This document shows, piece after piece, positions 9,852-20,984 of a stretch of 64,000 nt of DNA. Source of the DNA: Hydrangea macrophylla. Lineage: Eukaryota; Streptophyta; Magnoliopsida; Cornales; Hydrangeaceae. The notes beneath the pieces are model-generated. The model was given only the letters and a program-made list of their open reading frames with translations, did not search any database and had not been told where the DNA came from. The position numbers and the translations under genes are program-made. Every line of letters begins with the position of its first letter. Within the stretch, counting starts at the first letter, position 1. Where the stretch lies: the NCBI GenBank assembly GCA_033977485.1, contig CM066983.1, forward strand, positions 60,259,010 to 60,323,009, given 5' to 3'.

Positions 9852-10335
9852 CTGGTGTCAATACAGGTTTGATTTTTAAAAAATGTAATTGACTGGACTG
9901 CACTTCGTACCTTATGCCCTAGTGTCAATTCGGGTTTGCTCTATCAAAAATGCAATCGATTGGACTATGCTTTGTGCATTATGTCCTGGTGTCAATGCAG
10001 GTTTGCTCTGTCAAAATGCAATTAACTGGACTATGCTTCGCGCATTATGCCCCGGTGCCAACATAGGTTTGCTCTCTCAAAATGCAATCAACTAGACTGT
10101 ACTTTGTGCCTCATGCCCAGGTGTCAGCGCGAGTTTGCTCTATCAAAAATGTAATCGACTGGACTTCACTTCGCTCCTTATACCCTGGTGTCGATGCAGG
10201 TTTACTCTATCAAATGCAATTGACTACACTGTGCTTCACGCCTTATGCCCTAAAATTGATTGAACTAAGATGCACTTCGTGCCTTATACCCCAACATTGA
10301 TTAAACTGAGATGAGCTTCGCACCTTATACCCCAA
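9852..10335. repeat. About 66-bp tandem array followed by 42-bp short forms
   Basis: Six units of 65-67 bp with consensus parts GGTGTCAATGCAGGTTTGCT and ACTGGACTGTGCTTCGTGCC are followed by two to three shortened units of about 42 bp (from about 10250) that lack the GGTTTGCTCTATC part. The array begins directly where the 42-bp array ends. Confidence 0.88.
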
Positions 10336-10360
10336 AATGAATTGAATTGACAAGATGATT

Positions 10361-11270
10361 CAAGGATTGCCGCCCAGACGGTTCTGAGTGATTGATCAAG
10401 GATTGCCACCCAATTGGTCTAGGATTGCACCTTGCCAGAGAATGATGGATTGATCGGGGATTGCCATTGAGGAATAACAATGATTACCTTTGAGGACTAA
10501 CAGATTACCATAGGGGACTTAACAAAGATTGCTTTTGAGGAGTAATGAGGGTTGTCATTGAGGACTTAATAAAGATTGCTTTTGAGGAGTACTGAGGATT
10601 GCCATTGAGAACTTAGCAAAGATTTCCATTGAGGATTAATGAGGATTGGCATTGAGGCCTAACAGGAATTTCCATTGAGGACTAACAGAGATTACCATTG
10701 AGGACTAATGCAGATGCTATTGAGGACTAACACAAATGATGCTGCCATTGAGGACTAATGTAAAGTTGCCATTGAGGACTAACACCGATGACACTGCCAT
10801 TAAGGACTAATGTAGATTACCATTGAGGACTAAGAGAGATAGCCTTAGAGGACTAACACAGATGATGTTGTCATTGAGGACTAATGCAAGGTTGCCAGTG
10901 AGGACTAACACTGATGATGCTGCTATTGAGAACTAACACAGATGCCATTGATGACTAACACATATGATGCTTCCATTGAGGACTAATGAAGATTGAAAGA
11001 AAGTTGCCATTGAGGACTAACGCTTATGTAGATAAGTTACCATTGAGGACTAACACTTATGTAAAGGAGCTGCCATTGAGGACTAATACTTATGTAAAGA
11101 AGCTGCCATTATGGACTAATGCCTTTATAGAGAAGCTGCCATTGAGGACTAATGCTTTTATAGAGAAGTTGCCATTGAGGACTAACGCTTTTGTGGAGAA
11201 GTTGCCATCGAGGACTAATGCTTTTGTGGAGAAGTTTCCATTGAGGACTAACGCAAGTCCGAGATTCACT
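10361..11270. repeat. Tandem array of TGCCATTGAGGACTAAC units
   Basis: About 25-30 copies of a core TTGCCATTGAGGACTAAC, with spacing from about 25 to 50 bp in the left part. At the right end (about 11000-11250) it settles into a regular 33-bp unit. The 33-bp part gives an open plus-strand frame (10986-11372) with nine 11-residue repeats of the type KLPLRTNAFVE. I regard this as a product of the period. Confidence 0.88.
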
Positions 11271-11391
11271 TCGGACTCAAAGAACCAATTTTCAATATTC
11301 AGAGTCACTTCAGACTCAAGAAGAGTCACTTTGGACATAAGGAATCAGTGGCATAGAATAAGACTCAAGTAATTGATTAATTGATTGATTA

Positions 11392-11426
<35 letters not shown>
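11392..11426. repeat. (ATG)n microsatellite
   Basis: A perfect run of nearly 12 ATG/GAT triplets just after the tandem arrays. Confidence 0.95.
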
Positions 11427-11719
11427 CTATGCTGGATTGACGAGGTGCTTTGACACTGAATTGAGCTTGCTTGGATGAGTTTATCAAGAATGTAGGCTTA
11501 TGAAGTAGATTTGCTATGGGCTCATAAAATGGATTTGCCACAAAAGTAGGCTTACAAAGGGAGTTGTGCCACCGTAATGATTTTCTGCATTTGCGGACCC
11601 TTGGAAGAAACACATCGATTCTGTCAAAAGAAGGAAGTCACCTTTGCCCCTAGTCTTGGATTCATCTATTATATTGCCACTTTAGCATTATGTTGTGATA
11701 GTGTTAGAATCCTCTTCTC
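11427..11719 (-). other. Short TAT-A2 internal segment left of TAT-B
   Basis: Non-coding sequence up to the target duplication of TAT-B. It should be continuous with 25992 onward before TAT-B inserted. No gene seen. Confidence 0.5.
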
Positions 11720-11724
11720 GTATT
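11720..11724. other. Target-site duplication GTATT (left) of TAT-B
   Basis: GTATT directly left of the TAT-B LTR edge at 11725; an identical GTATT lies at 25987-25991 directly right of the other edge. A 5-bp duplication is the usual size for Ty3/gypsy integration. Confidence 0.9.
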
Positions 11725-14172
11725 CGTGGGTACCTGAACGAAGCTTGGGACCTAGAAGGATTAAGCCTGCTTGATTGATCCCATTTTAAATCTTATATCA
11801 ACAACCATGAGTGAGGTTCACTACCCTTCATTAGCCTTTATCAGATCCGACCGATTTGGATTACTCATATTTTGGATTCCATGGGGCTTTTCATCCAACC
11901 CGAGGCAACAATTGATGCCCATGATCCATATCTGAGGCTATACAAGTGACTAATCCATGTATATCCTACAAGGCTAAATCCGGAGACATCCTCACTAATA
12001 GAGTCGCCACTTGGTTTGATAAAGGAAACCAAGAAAACTAAATCTATAAAGTCCAATGGATAGAGAGCACCACCCTATCAAGAATTCGGTTCGGGGGTTA
12101 AAGTATGAGAGAGGAAGGAGCTAGATCTTGCTAAAACACCCCCTCTCACCCTATCCGAAGACAGGCCTCTACTCAGCTTTCAAGGTGTTTGACTAGACAT
12201 TATGTGGAGTATTTCAATTATTTCTAATGCAATCTTAATTCAAGTTATAAACAACTAATTAAAGAAAATTGTGTAAGAGACTATATAAGTACATGCAATG
12301 CATGTGCTAAAATAGTAATTTAGGGACTAAACGTATTGCTACGCTCTCCTATGCATGCGAGAGCAAATAAAATAAAATTAAACGCGAAGACATTCAAAAA
12401 CCCTAGAAAAACATGAATTCTAAGCACAACTAATCATGTAAGGAATTTAAAATCTGTATTTTATCCACCTAATCATGCTCCTATGTGATCCTAAGAAAGT
12501 AGTACATAAAAGGGAGTATAGGAACTTACCCGGGATACCATAGCATTCCCAATTATCCCTAATTGACCATGGTTAGGATAATAATAGCATAATATATAGG
12601 ATAATCTAAGAATATATTACTACTCTAGGCATGGATAGCATTTACGTATGTCCAAACATGACTACTATGTGGGTAGTGTGTATGTGTAAGCATAATGAGG
12701 GTGTTATCCCTAGTATGGATAACCTACTATTCTAATTCTAAGTGAGGATAGTGTACAAGTGAATGCATGTGCATGGATAAAACATGGGTAACAACTACCA
12801 TGGGTAATAACTACCATGCATGAATATAAACATGGATAACATAGATAGCCCACTATCACAACTAGTATGAACTACAACATTATTCCTATATGAATGTCCT
12901 AATTCTAGACTCATAGATCTGATTAAGGCTTTGTTATCTCCGGGGTTGGACATCCATGGATTGGATGCCAACCCTATAGCTCCAACTATCACAACATTTG
13001 GGGGTAGCTCTGCCATGAATAACTTTACTTTAAGGGATACTACAAACACTAAATTAAAACCATCCTAGAACTTTAAAGATCTAACAGAAAATAAAAGTAG
13101 AAAAATAAAAAGGAAGAACTTACCCCAAGAACTCCCCTCAGAATGCTCCTCCGACAGAGCTTCACTGGCATCATGGACTCCAAGACTCAATCCTAACTCT
13201 AAAAAAACTTATACTTTTCCTAAGGATTTTTTAGGAGTGCTTCGGAATCCTCTAGAGGGGTTTTCCTGGCTCTCTAATCCTTAAGATTTTCAGGTGTAGA
13301 AAATATGTGGAGTGAAGGCCCCTATTTATAGTTTGAGATTTGGGTTGTGTTTTCTGTGTTTAAGCGATGTGGGACGGAGATACAAGCTTTAACGATTTGT
13401 ACTTAGGCTATTTTGAGGTATGCCTAGGAGTCTTTCACTAAGTGGAGTACGTATATTAGGATGTAAAAGCTTTTGAATTCTATTCTAATCCTTTTAGAGA
13501 GTTTTGGAAACTAAAACACTAATTTTCATATTTAAAAAGTCTCCAAAAATGAAATAGGATAGAAATCCCGGTTTGGGCATTTTAATCCCGTCACTGCACT
13601 ATGGGCCATATTTAAAATGCCATATCTCACTCATTTTAAATTCAAATTGGGCTTATGACCTACAGATTTATATGCCTAGGAAACGTACTATCCATTCCAA
13701 TTGGTTTCAGGACCAAACTATTCATGTTTAAGAGTTATGGTCATAATACTAAAGCTGTGTTAAAAATGGCTGCTCGTAATGGCCTTTGAAGGTTATTTTG
13801 GTATAAAATTATTTGGGAATTATTTGGCCAAAAACAAGGTTTGGGCTATGGGTTAAAAATATTTTAGGACTAAAAGGACTTCTTGGGATCCCACTCCAGG
13901 ATCCGAATTTTGGCTTGGGTAATGTTATTCGGTTTAATAAAAATTTTTTGGTCACTTTACGTAGAAAAATATTTTATTTTGGGCTTTTGTCTCTAAATTG
14001 AATTTCTAATGTTCCTAAATCTTCCTAGGGGTTATTCTAATGTATCTCGGAGACCACGGTGCTTCACAGAGTTCTGCTTCATATAACCGATAAATCCTGA
14101 TTCCGATCATCAGGTTGTTCTTGAGGCGGGGTCCCTTCTGTCGAACTGACAAACCAAAATAGGGTGTTTACA
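11725..14172 (-). repeat. 3' LTR of TAT-B
   Basis: 2448-bp LTR homologous to 23620-25986. On the minus strand it begins TGTAAACACCCTATTTTGG at 14172 and ends GGTACCCACG at 11725; the last CA is changed to CG here but is intact in the other copy. It holds GAGTCGCCACTT (12001-12012) and the U5 inverted repeat (12105-12114 with 12142-12148). No gene. Confidence 0.92.
13322..13331 (-). promoter_or_regulatory. TATA box in TAT-B 3' LTR
   Basis: CTATAAATAG on the minus strand, in element sense. The same box occurs in the 5' LTR at 25138-25147, which supports it as the promoter. Confidence 0.6.
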
Positions 14173-14186
14173 GTTTTTCCCTCTTT
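14173..14186 (-). other. Polypurine tract of TAT-B
   Basis: AAAGAGGGAAAAAC on the minus strand, immediately upstream of the 3' LTR. This is the position where plus-strand DNA synthesis of an LTR element is primed. Confidence 0.85.
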
Positions 14187-14516
14187 GACAGAGCTTTGCA
14201 AGCAATGCACGTCATAAGAGAATGTCAAAGCATGCATGAAAACCTTTTAGTGTGTCTGGAAGACTTCAGGAAGAAAATCGAGAAAATCAAAACATGCAAA
14301 CAAGCACACAAAGAAAACCTCAAAAATCAAGTAGTTGCGCATAAAAGAGCTGCCTACGTATTCCTTAACAGGAAATCAGACCAATCATAGTTCAATTAGC
14401 ACACCACATGCAAGCAATAATTCAAGTAAAACACAATGAATGATATGAGACTAAAACTACTACTAACATGCAACATACTCGAGGATTATTCCATGTGGAA
14501 CCACGGATGATCACAA
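14187..14516 (-). other. TAT-B 3' untranslated region, no gene
   Basis: Between the polypurine tract and the first tandem array. A 64-codon plus-strand open frame here is antisense to the element and resembles nothing I know. Confidence 0.5.
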
Positions 14517-14652
14517 TAGGGTGTCCTATTGCAGACAATTTAATGGGGTATCCTATCACATATGATTCAATGGGGGTGTCCTATCGCAGACAATTTAACG
14601 AGGATGTCCTATCGCGGACGATTCAACAGGGGTGTCCTATCTCGGACGATTC
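14517..14652. repeat. Tandem array, about 5 units of 27-30 bp
   Basis: Five units built on GGGTGTCCTATCGCGGACGA followed by TTCAA, with substitutions. First of three arrays in the TAT-B 3' region. Confidence 0.85.
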
Positions 14653-14845
14653 AAGAGTTGCCTCAATCTAGAGGACTTCATGACAAGGATTTGCCTCAGC
14701 TTAAGGGCTTCAACAACGGAATTGCCCCATCTTAAGGGCTTTTAACGATGGGTTGCCTCATCTTGAGGGCTTTACGACAGATTTGCCTCATCTTGAGGGC
14801 TTTACAATGGGTTTGCCTCATCTTGAGGACTTCACGACATCTCTA
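14653..14845. repeat. Tandem array, about 6 units of 33-35 bp
   Basis: Six units built on TTGCCTCATCTTGAGGGCTT followed by a variable 8-14-base part. It abuts the previous array. Confidence 0.85.
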
Positions 14846-15499
14846 GGCATAGCTCTTTGAGCTAGGTGGAGACAAGGAGGTCTCCAGAGCCACATAAGGC
14901 GAACTGGACCTAAGATACGCAATGATGAGCCATAATTGCAGACAAACATCAAAGGCGCTTTTCTCATCTTGAGAGCTCTACGATATCTCCGTGCGAAGCT
15001 ATTCTAGCCAAGCAAGAAGGACAACTCTGCTGGGTAAACTCAAACTCATGGAGCCATTTAAGGCGAACCATGGGATACGATGCAATGCAATGTAACTTTA
15101 TTGGGGAAAAGTTACTCGTTGAGCTGTTAAGGCAAACCAAGAGCACTACACATAATTCAAGACTTCACTCAATTCGGCTAGTACGACAGTGCGGAAGGCA
15201 ATGCTGTGTAATTGGGATTCAATGTTCTTCTGGGGAACAAATGCGATATCACTTGACTAAAAAAGGATACTTTTGGAGCCTTCATGGCTAACTAGGAGTA
15301 CTACACACGACTCAAAATTTGCTTGAACGGACAAAAGCAACAACGCAGGACTTCTAGCAATTAATGCCATGCAATGCTAGATGAGACTAAATGCTCAACT
15401 GGGGATTCATATGCATGCAAATGCCATCTCATAAATGTTTCCAAGAACTCAACATCATGAAAATTGATCAAACAGAGCATTCCAAGGCATAGCTGGAAA
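14846..15499 (-). other. TAT-B 3' region with a loose AAGGCGAAC motif
   Basis: No gene. A loose motif (GAGCC...TTAAGGCGAACC) recurs about every 100-150 bases (near 14889, 15054, 15120 and again at 16530 and 16640), as if a longer tandem array had decayed. Confidence 0.45.
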
Positions 15500-16454
15500 T
15501 ATTTTTTGAGTGGGCCAGGTTAAGGCACTCTAGAAAATCATTTGAGTGGGCTGGGTTAAGGCACGCTAGGAAATCATTTTGAGTAGGCTAGATTAAGGCA
15601 CGCTAGAAAATCATTTGAGTGGGACGGTTTAAGGTATTCTAGAAAATCATTTGGAATGGGTCGGGTTAAGGCACTCTAGAAATTCATTTTGAATGGGCTG
15701 GGTTAAGACACACAAGAAATTCATTTTGAATGGGTCGAGTTAAGGCAAACAAGAAATTCATTTTGAATGGGCCGAGTTAAGGCACACAGGAAAATAATTT
15801 TGAATGGGCCGAGTTAAGGCACGCTAGAGATCATTTGAATGGGCCGGGTTAAGGCACACAAGAAATTCGTTTTGAATGGGCCAGGTTAAGGCACGCCAGA
15901 AGATCATTTTGGAATGGGCCAAGCTAAGGCACACAAGAAAATCATTTGAGTGGGCTGGGTTAAGGCACACTAGAAAATCATTTTGAACAGGCCGAGTTAA
16001 GGCACGCTAGAAGATCATTTTTAAATAAGCCAGGTTAAGGCACACAAGAAATTCATTTTGAATGGACCGAGTTAAGGGCACACAAGAAAATCATTTTGAA
16101 TGGGCCGAGTTAAGGCACGCAAGAAAATCATTTTGAATGGGCCGAGTTAAGGAACACTAAAAGATCATTTGAGTGGGCCTGGTTAAGGCACGCAAAAAAG
16201 AATTTTGAATGGGCTGAGTTAAGGCACGCTAAGAAAATCATTTGAGTGGGCCAGATTCAGGCACACAAGGAAATCATTTGAGTGGGCTGGGTTAAGGCGC
16301 GCTAGAAAATCATTTTGAATGGGCCAAGTTAAGGCACGCTAGAAAATCATTTTGAATGGGCCGAGTTAAGGCACACAAGACAATCATTTTGAATGGGCTG
16401 AGTTAAGGCACGCTAGAAGATTTTTTTTGAATGGGCCAGGTTAAGGCACGCTAC
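15500..16454. repeat. 37-bp tandem array, 26 copies
   Basis: Twenty-six consecutive units of 36-39 bp, consensus TTTTGAATGGGCCGAGTTAA plus GGCACGCTAGAAAATCA. Two unit types alternate irregularly: TTTGAGTGGGC against TTTTGAATGGGC, and CACGCTAG against CACACAAG. This suggests higher-order expansion or gene conversion. The position upstream of the 3' LTR fits the hypervariable 3' region known in Tat/Ogre elements, which can seed satellite DNA. Confidence 0.95.
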
Positions 16455-17200
16455 TCTCAAATCTCAACACACCTTCAATCAATACTAATGCAATGCGGGG
16501 GTTACTCGCTCAACCATCAATGCATTGCGGAGCCCGTAAGGGTGAACTACAAGTGTGCTGCGTGAAACTGAAATGAATATGCAATAAAGTTGTCATGCTA
16601 TACGGGGGGACACCCATTCAACAATCAAAACAATGTAGAGCCATTAAAGGCAAACTACCTATGCATTGCATAATCATTATCTTAGAATCGTTGGGATTAA
16701 ATTTACGAAATCCGAGAGACGTGAACATTGCCCCTAGTTTAGACATTCATGCTTGATGGTGCAATAATGTTATAAACATGACTCGTTTCAAAAGATTGAA
16801 TGTATGCTCATGGACTTCCTTTTTTTTTACCTTATACTTCAAATATTCTCATTCCATTGCTCACAATACACCCACAAAGTCTACGACACAAGGCTCAAAC
16901 TTGAGACACTAAAAACAATCAAATCATACATCTTTTTTTTTCAATTTACTTTTGACGCATTGCCTTATTACGAGTGATATAACTTGCGCATGATCTTGAT
17001 TATTCTTTTTCTATTCACCCAAATCTTTGAGATTAGACTTCATGCATAAATTCAAGGATTGACAATTTTCCCTAATCATGTTTGTAATCAATTCTTTACT
17101 CTTTCAATATTGCGACCTCAAACTTTCATTCCTAATTAAAGAGCAAAAATACGACTTCGTCTAAACTCTCATGAAGACATCATCTCAGAATAACATTGCC
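16455..17200 (-). other. TAT-B 3' region, no gene
   Basis: AT-rich non-coding sequence. Phrases such as ACATTGCCCCTAG and ACATTGCCCCTTATTGATGA recur here and, in changed form (CTTGCCCCTTGTGTATGACA), at 18870-19240. This ties both sides of the 17.2-18.84-kb segment to TAT-B. Confidence 0.5.
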
Positions 17201-18840
17201 CCTTATTGATGACAAGGGACCTGGATGACAAGCGAGGGTATTTGTAAAATACATCCGCTCTAAAAGAAGAAAATACACTAAATTAGTTTACAATTCCTTT
17301 GTTTATCTGCAATTTGAATTGCAATGCCAGTTTGTACACAATTTGATTAAACTATGATAAGTGGTATTGTTTTAGTGGTTATTTGTGCAGATTACTATTG
17401 CTGTGTGAAGAATTGGATGAGAATGATAAAAGGAAGTGCTTGGTTTTAATGAAGACAACTCAATCATAAAAAGGAGGTTTCGAGCGATCGAAGAAGTTTC
17501 GAGCAATCGAGGTTTCGATCAATCGAATGCAGTTCATGCGCCTAAAGATCCCAGAAGATCAATCGATCGAGAGATGTTCAATCGATCGAACATGGCTTTT
17601 ATCAGATTTTACACGCACGCAGCGGAAACAAAATTTAAACCCTAGCATTAGGTTTTTTTGTATATATAGTCGTATTGTATACGTCCTAAAGGACGCCCAC
17701 TTTTACTTTTCATCAGTTTTATATAGAGAAAAGAGAGTTTCTTCTTGCTTTTGTAGGTTTATCAAGATTTCTATTGGTTTTGCTTGGATTCTTATAAGTT
17801 TAATATAAGTTCTTCATTCCAGGTTACTTTGTATTGCTTTACTTATATTCTACTCGTAGTTTACTATAGATTAATCTGCTAAACTTGTAGTTTTGCATGT
17901 TCGATAAGTTTACACCATTAGTTTTTATAGTTTTCATGTTTAAAACACACCCAAACAAGACTTTAATGAACTTTTATATTAAAAACAACTCTGTGATACT
18001 CCAGACTATGTCTGAGTAGTCCCCAGGTTGGGAGATCACGATGAAACTGTGATCTTAAGCCACTGCCATGCAGTAGAATAATTCCTATGTTCGATCGATC
18101 GAAGTTTGTTCGATCGATCGGACCAGAGACATTGTTGAGCGATCGAAGACATTTCGATCGATCGAGAGATGAAGAAATTTGATCGATCAAAAGCGCGTCG
18201 ATCGATCAAACTCTCTGATTCTTGAGAACATTCTATGCAATATTCTTAGACTTTCTGTTTTACAGATTTGTTATCAAACTGTCCCCAAACGCTCAGTTTG
18301 TCAAAGCAGTCTTTAAACTTAAAGCCTTAAGGCATTTTTCTTCAATACATTTTGCAAAACACCCTCAATGCTAACACCATTGTAGGTGCGAGTCTTAACT
18401 ATTGATCCAAACCGCTTTTATGTGTTTCAAACTTAATTGTGATGACATAGTCCCGGTCATGAAAGGGCTATGGATTCTTTATCCTAAGAGAAATACGGAA
18501 TACTGTAGAAGATGTACTCCATTGAGCTTCAATGTAATTGCATGGTAGATGGCTAGGTTGCGGTGGATTTGTGTAATCCCAACATTCCCTTTTATTAATA
18601 AAAATACTTTTAAAACATCGTTTTAGTTAATTAGTTAATCGTTAGTTTAATTTACTTTAGTTGCTTTAATTCTAGTAGTTGCCTTGTGGAACTTTGTGTT
18701 CTACACCCTTTTTAAATATTGATTTTTATTTTCCTGTTAGAGATTAATCTAGGTATTTAGTTTAACACCTTCTCTGTGAGATCAACCTGGTCTTAACTAG
18801 ATTACTACTTGCACGATTACCTTCACTTGGGTATAGCACA
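17200..18840. other. Possible foreign LTR-like segment with GATCGATC clusters
   Basis: This 1.6-kb block differs from the TAT-B sequence on both sides. It has two clusters of TCGATCGATCGA-type palindromes (17475-17600 and 18090-18210) and a TATATATAG box at about 17659. Its right end (about 18800-18840: ACTACTTGCACGATTACC, then ACTTGGGTA) resembles the sequence found at LTR/primer junctions of Athila-type elements as I remember them. I could not fix its ends or find a target duplication. Open frames inside (17436-17808) are short and unrecognised. Confidence 0.35.
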
Positions 18841-20984
18841 CAAGCGCACACAAAAAAATTCTCATGTCACTGGACATGGCTTGCCCCTTGTGTATGACAA
18901 TGGTTTGGGCTCAGCTAAACAAAAAGGGAAGAAGGAGGATTTCCCCTTGTATATGACAATGGATTGGACTCGATTGGATAAAATGGGTGGTAGAGGGCCT
19001 TGCCTCTTGTGTGCATATCGATGAGTGATGAATTCTTTCGGTAATCAAACCAAACATTCGGAGTAAAGGGCTTGCCCCTTATATATGATTGATATGAATT
19101 TTGAAGTAAGGACTTGCACTTTGTATGGAGAAAGCAAAGTGCACTGGCTTGTTTGAAATCGAAGGATATCCATCGGCTAAGGATTTATTCGTCACGTAAA
19201 ATTGACTTTAAAGTCCATGACGGGGCTTGCCCCTAGTATAAGAGAAAAGCAAGCACACAAGATTCAAGGTGGCCTTGCCCGTAGTGTGAAGGAAAAATGG
19301 TTTTGGGTCAATTGCCTAGTGGGAATCAGGTCAAACGTAGTTCCAAAAAAGAACAATGCTAGGACAATATCGGAATCGAGAAGCGGGTTTAGATAAAGGA
19401 AAGGCCAAGGTGAGATTAAAAAAGTGAGACTTAAACACGGGTGAGACTGAACTTTTTGAGAGGTTGCCTACATATCCCCTAATGGAAATTAGGTTGAACG
19501 TAGTTCCATGATAGCATGAGACTTATGGACATAGGCAAAATGACCTTTCTAAGTTCGGTCAAGATGATGAATTTCAAGATCAATCACATTTAGATTCACA
19601 GGGAAAGATTTAATAGAACAAGATTTGAGCTGAATTGATTTAAGCTCAATGCTAAGGTCAAAACTGGTGCTCAGAGCATTTCACGATTAGGTTTGTCTTA
19701 GTAAGCACAGGTTCAATTATGGTATAATGCCTTCACCCCTTTTTTTTTTCTTTTTTTTTTCCTCTTCTTTTTTTCACTCCAACTTTTTCCTAGGTGCCCT
19801 TTTGGGTTTTCAACCTAGCGAGCTTCATTTTTTATTTTTTATTTTTGCTCTAACTTTTACCTAGGTGCCCTTTCGGGTTTTCAACCTAGCCAGCTTAATT
19901 TGTTTTTTCATTTGTTTCATCCATGCGAGCCAACTCTTTGTACCTCTCCACTTATCAATATATGTGTCATCTAATCATATTTCTTTCCAAATAATAAGGT
20001 GTATTTTCACTTCGAGATTTTCACAATAGTCAATGTCAATCTACAGTTCTTTTATTCTTTCCACCATGGAATAAGACGTATTTCTCACATCCACTTCCCA
20101 AAATAGTCAATATTGACCAATGGGTTCTTCACTTTTTCCCCTCTCTTCTTCTTCTTCTTCTTCTTTGGTGTCATTCTCTATCTTTTTGCATTCTCATCCA
20201 CTCCTTTTCTTTCCTCTCTTTCTATTTATTTTCTTTCTCTTTTTTTTTTCTTTTCTTTCCTATCTTTTATCCTCCCTATTCTACCCTTCTCCGAGTCCAC
20301 ATATTTTGGAAAGTAAGTATTGACATGCTTATTTCTTTATTTCACTGATAACTTTAGAAGTCTGGTAAGTTTTCTTGCATGGACATTTTTTTCTTTTTCT
20401 TTTCTATTTTTTTTCTTAAGCAAAGGCATTATACCACATGATCACCATAGCTTTGAATGAATTTTGTTCTTTTATTTTAAGCACCAATTCAAGTCTTATG
20501 GTAGGATCGGACGTAGGTATTGGATAGAAATGGAGTGGGTCTTGAAGAAACATGGGTCAGTTCTGAGTATGTCTTTTAGAGCTTAGTTAAAATCTTTTTT
20601 GGTTCTTTGAATAGAGCGATAACTTTTGGATTTCATTTGGAGTTTAGAAAAGAACTAATCCGATCACATTTTTAGGATATTTCTTAATACTCTAATTCAT
20701 ATATGAAGTCTCTTCATCATACCTTGGGTGGTTCATTTTATCTTTTTCTTTTGGCAATTATCATGCAGTCCACACACCCATAAATTTGGCAAAATAGATT
20801 TAGCAAAGTTGAAAATCCTTTTATTGAACAGAAGAAAAAGTATTACATCACTAAGCTCTTTTCTTCAAGCTCAAATACTAGACTCTTGAACAAGCACAAT
20901 TTATTCAAATTCTCAAAACCAGAGATTACTCAACCTAAACCTTTGACTTCCTAGGTGTATCATGAGCAATTTATTTGAAAATCC
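18841..20984 (-). other. TAT-B 3' untranslated region with modules shared with TAT-A2
   Basis: Contains loose repeats of GCTTGCCCCTTGTGTATGAC (18870-19240); module M1, GTTGCCTACATATCCC ... CAGGTCAAACGTAGTTCC, twice (19311-19344 and 19461-19507); T-rich tracts; and module M2, CCTAGGTGCCCTTTCGGG ... TTTTCAACCTAGC, twice (19776-19830 and 19847-19895). Both modules occur twice in TAT-A2 (26594-26641, 26699-26744; 27391-27440, about 27511-27565). M2 can fold as a stem (CTAGGT/ACCTAG) enclosing a small GCCC/GGG hairpin. No coding sequence; T-rich open frames at 20113-20323 are compositional. Confidence 0.6.

Noticed and set aside
9472..9872. Repeat-rich proteins on both strands
   Set aside because: Produced by the 42-bp period being a multiple of three; frames are open on both strands at once.
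9459..11270. CRISPR-like array
   Set aside because: Units are contiguous or irregularly spaced with no unique spacers, unit divergence is high, and the context is a plant retrotransposon.
20113..20323. Phe/Ser/Leu-rich open frames that look like membrane proteins
   Set aside because: They come from pyrimidine-rich tracts (TTCTTC, TTTTTC) in an untranslated region and lack any conserved feature.
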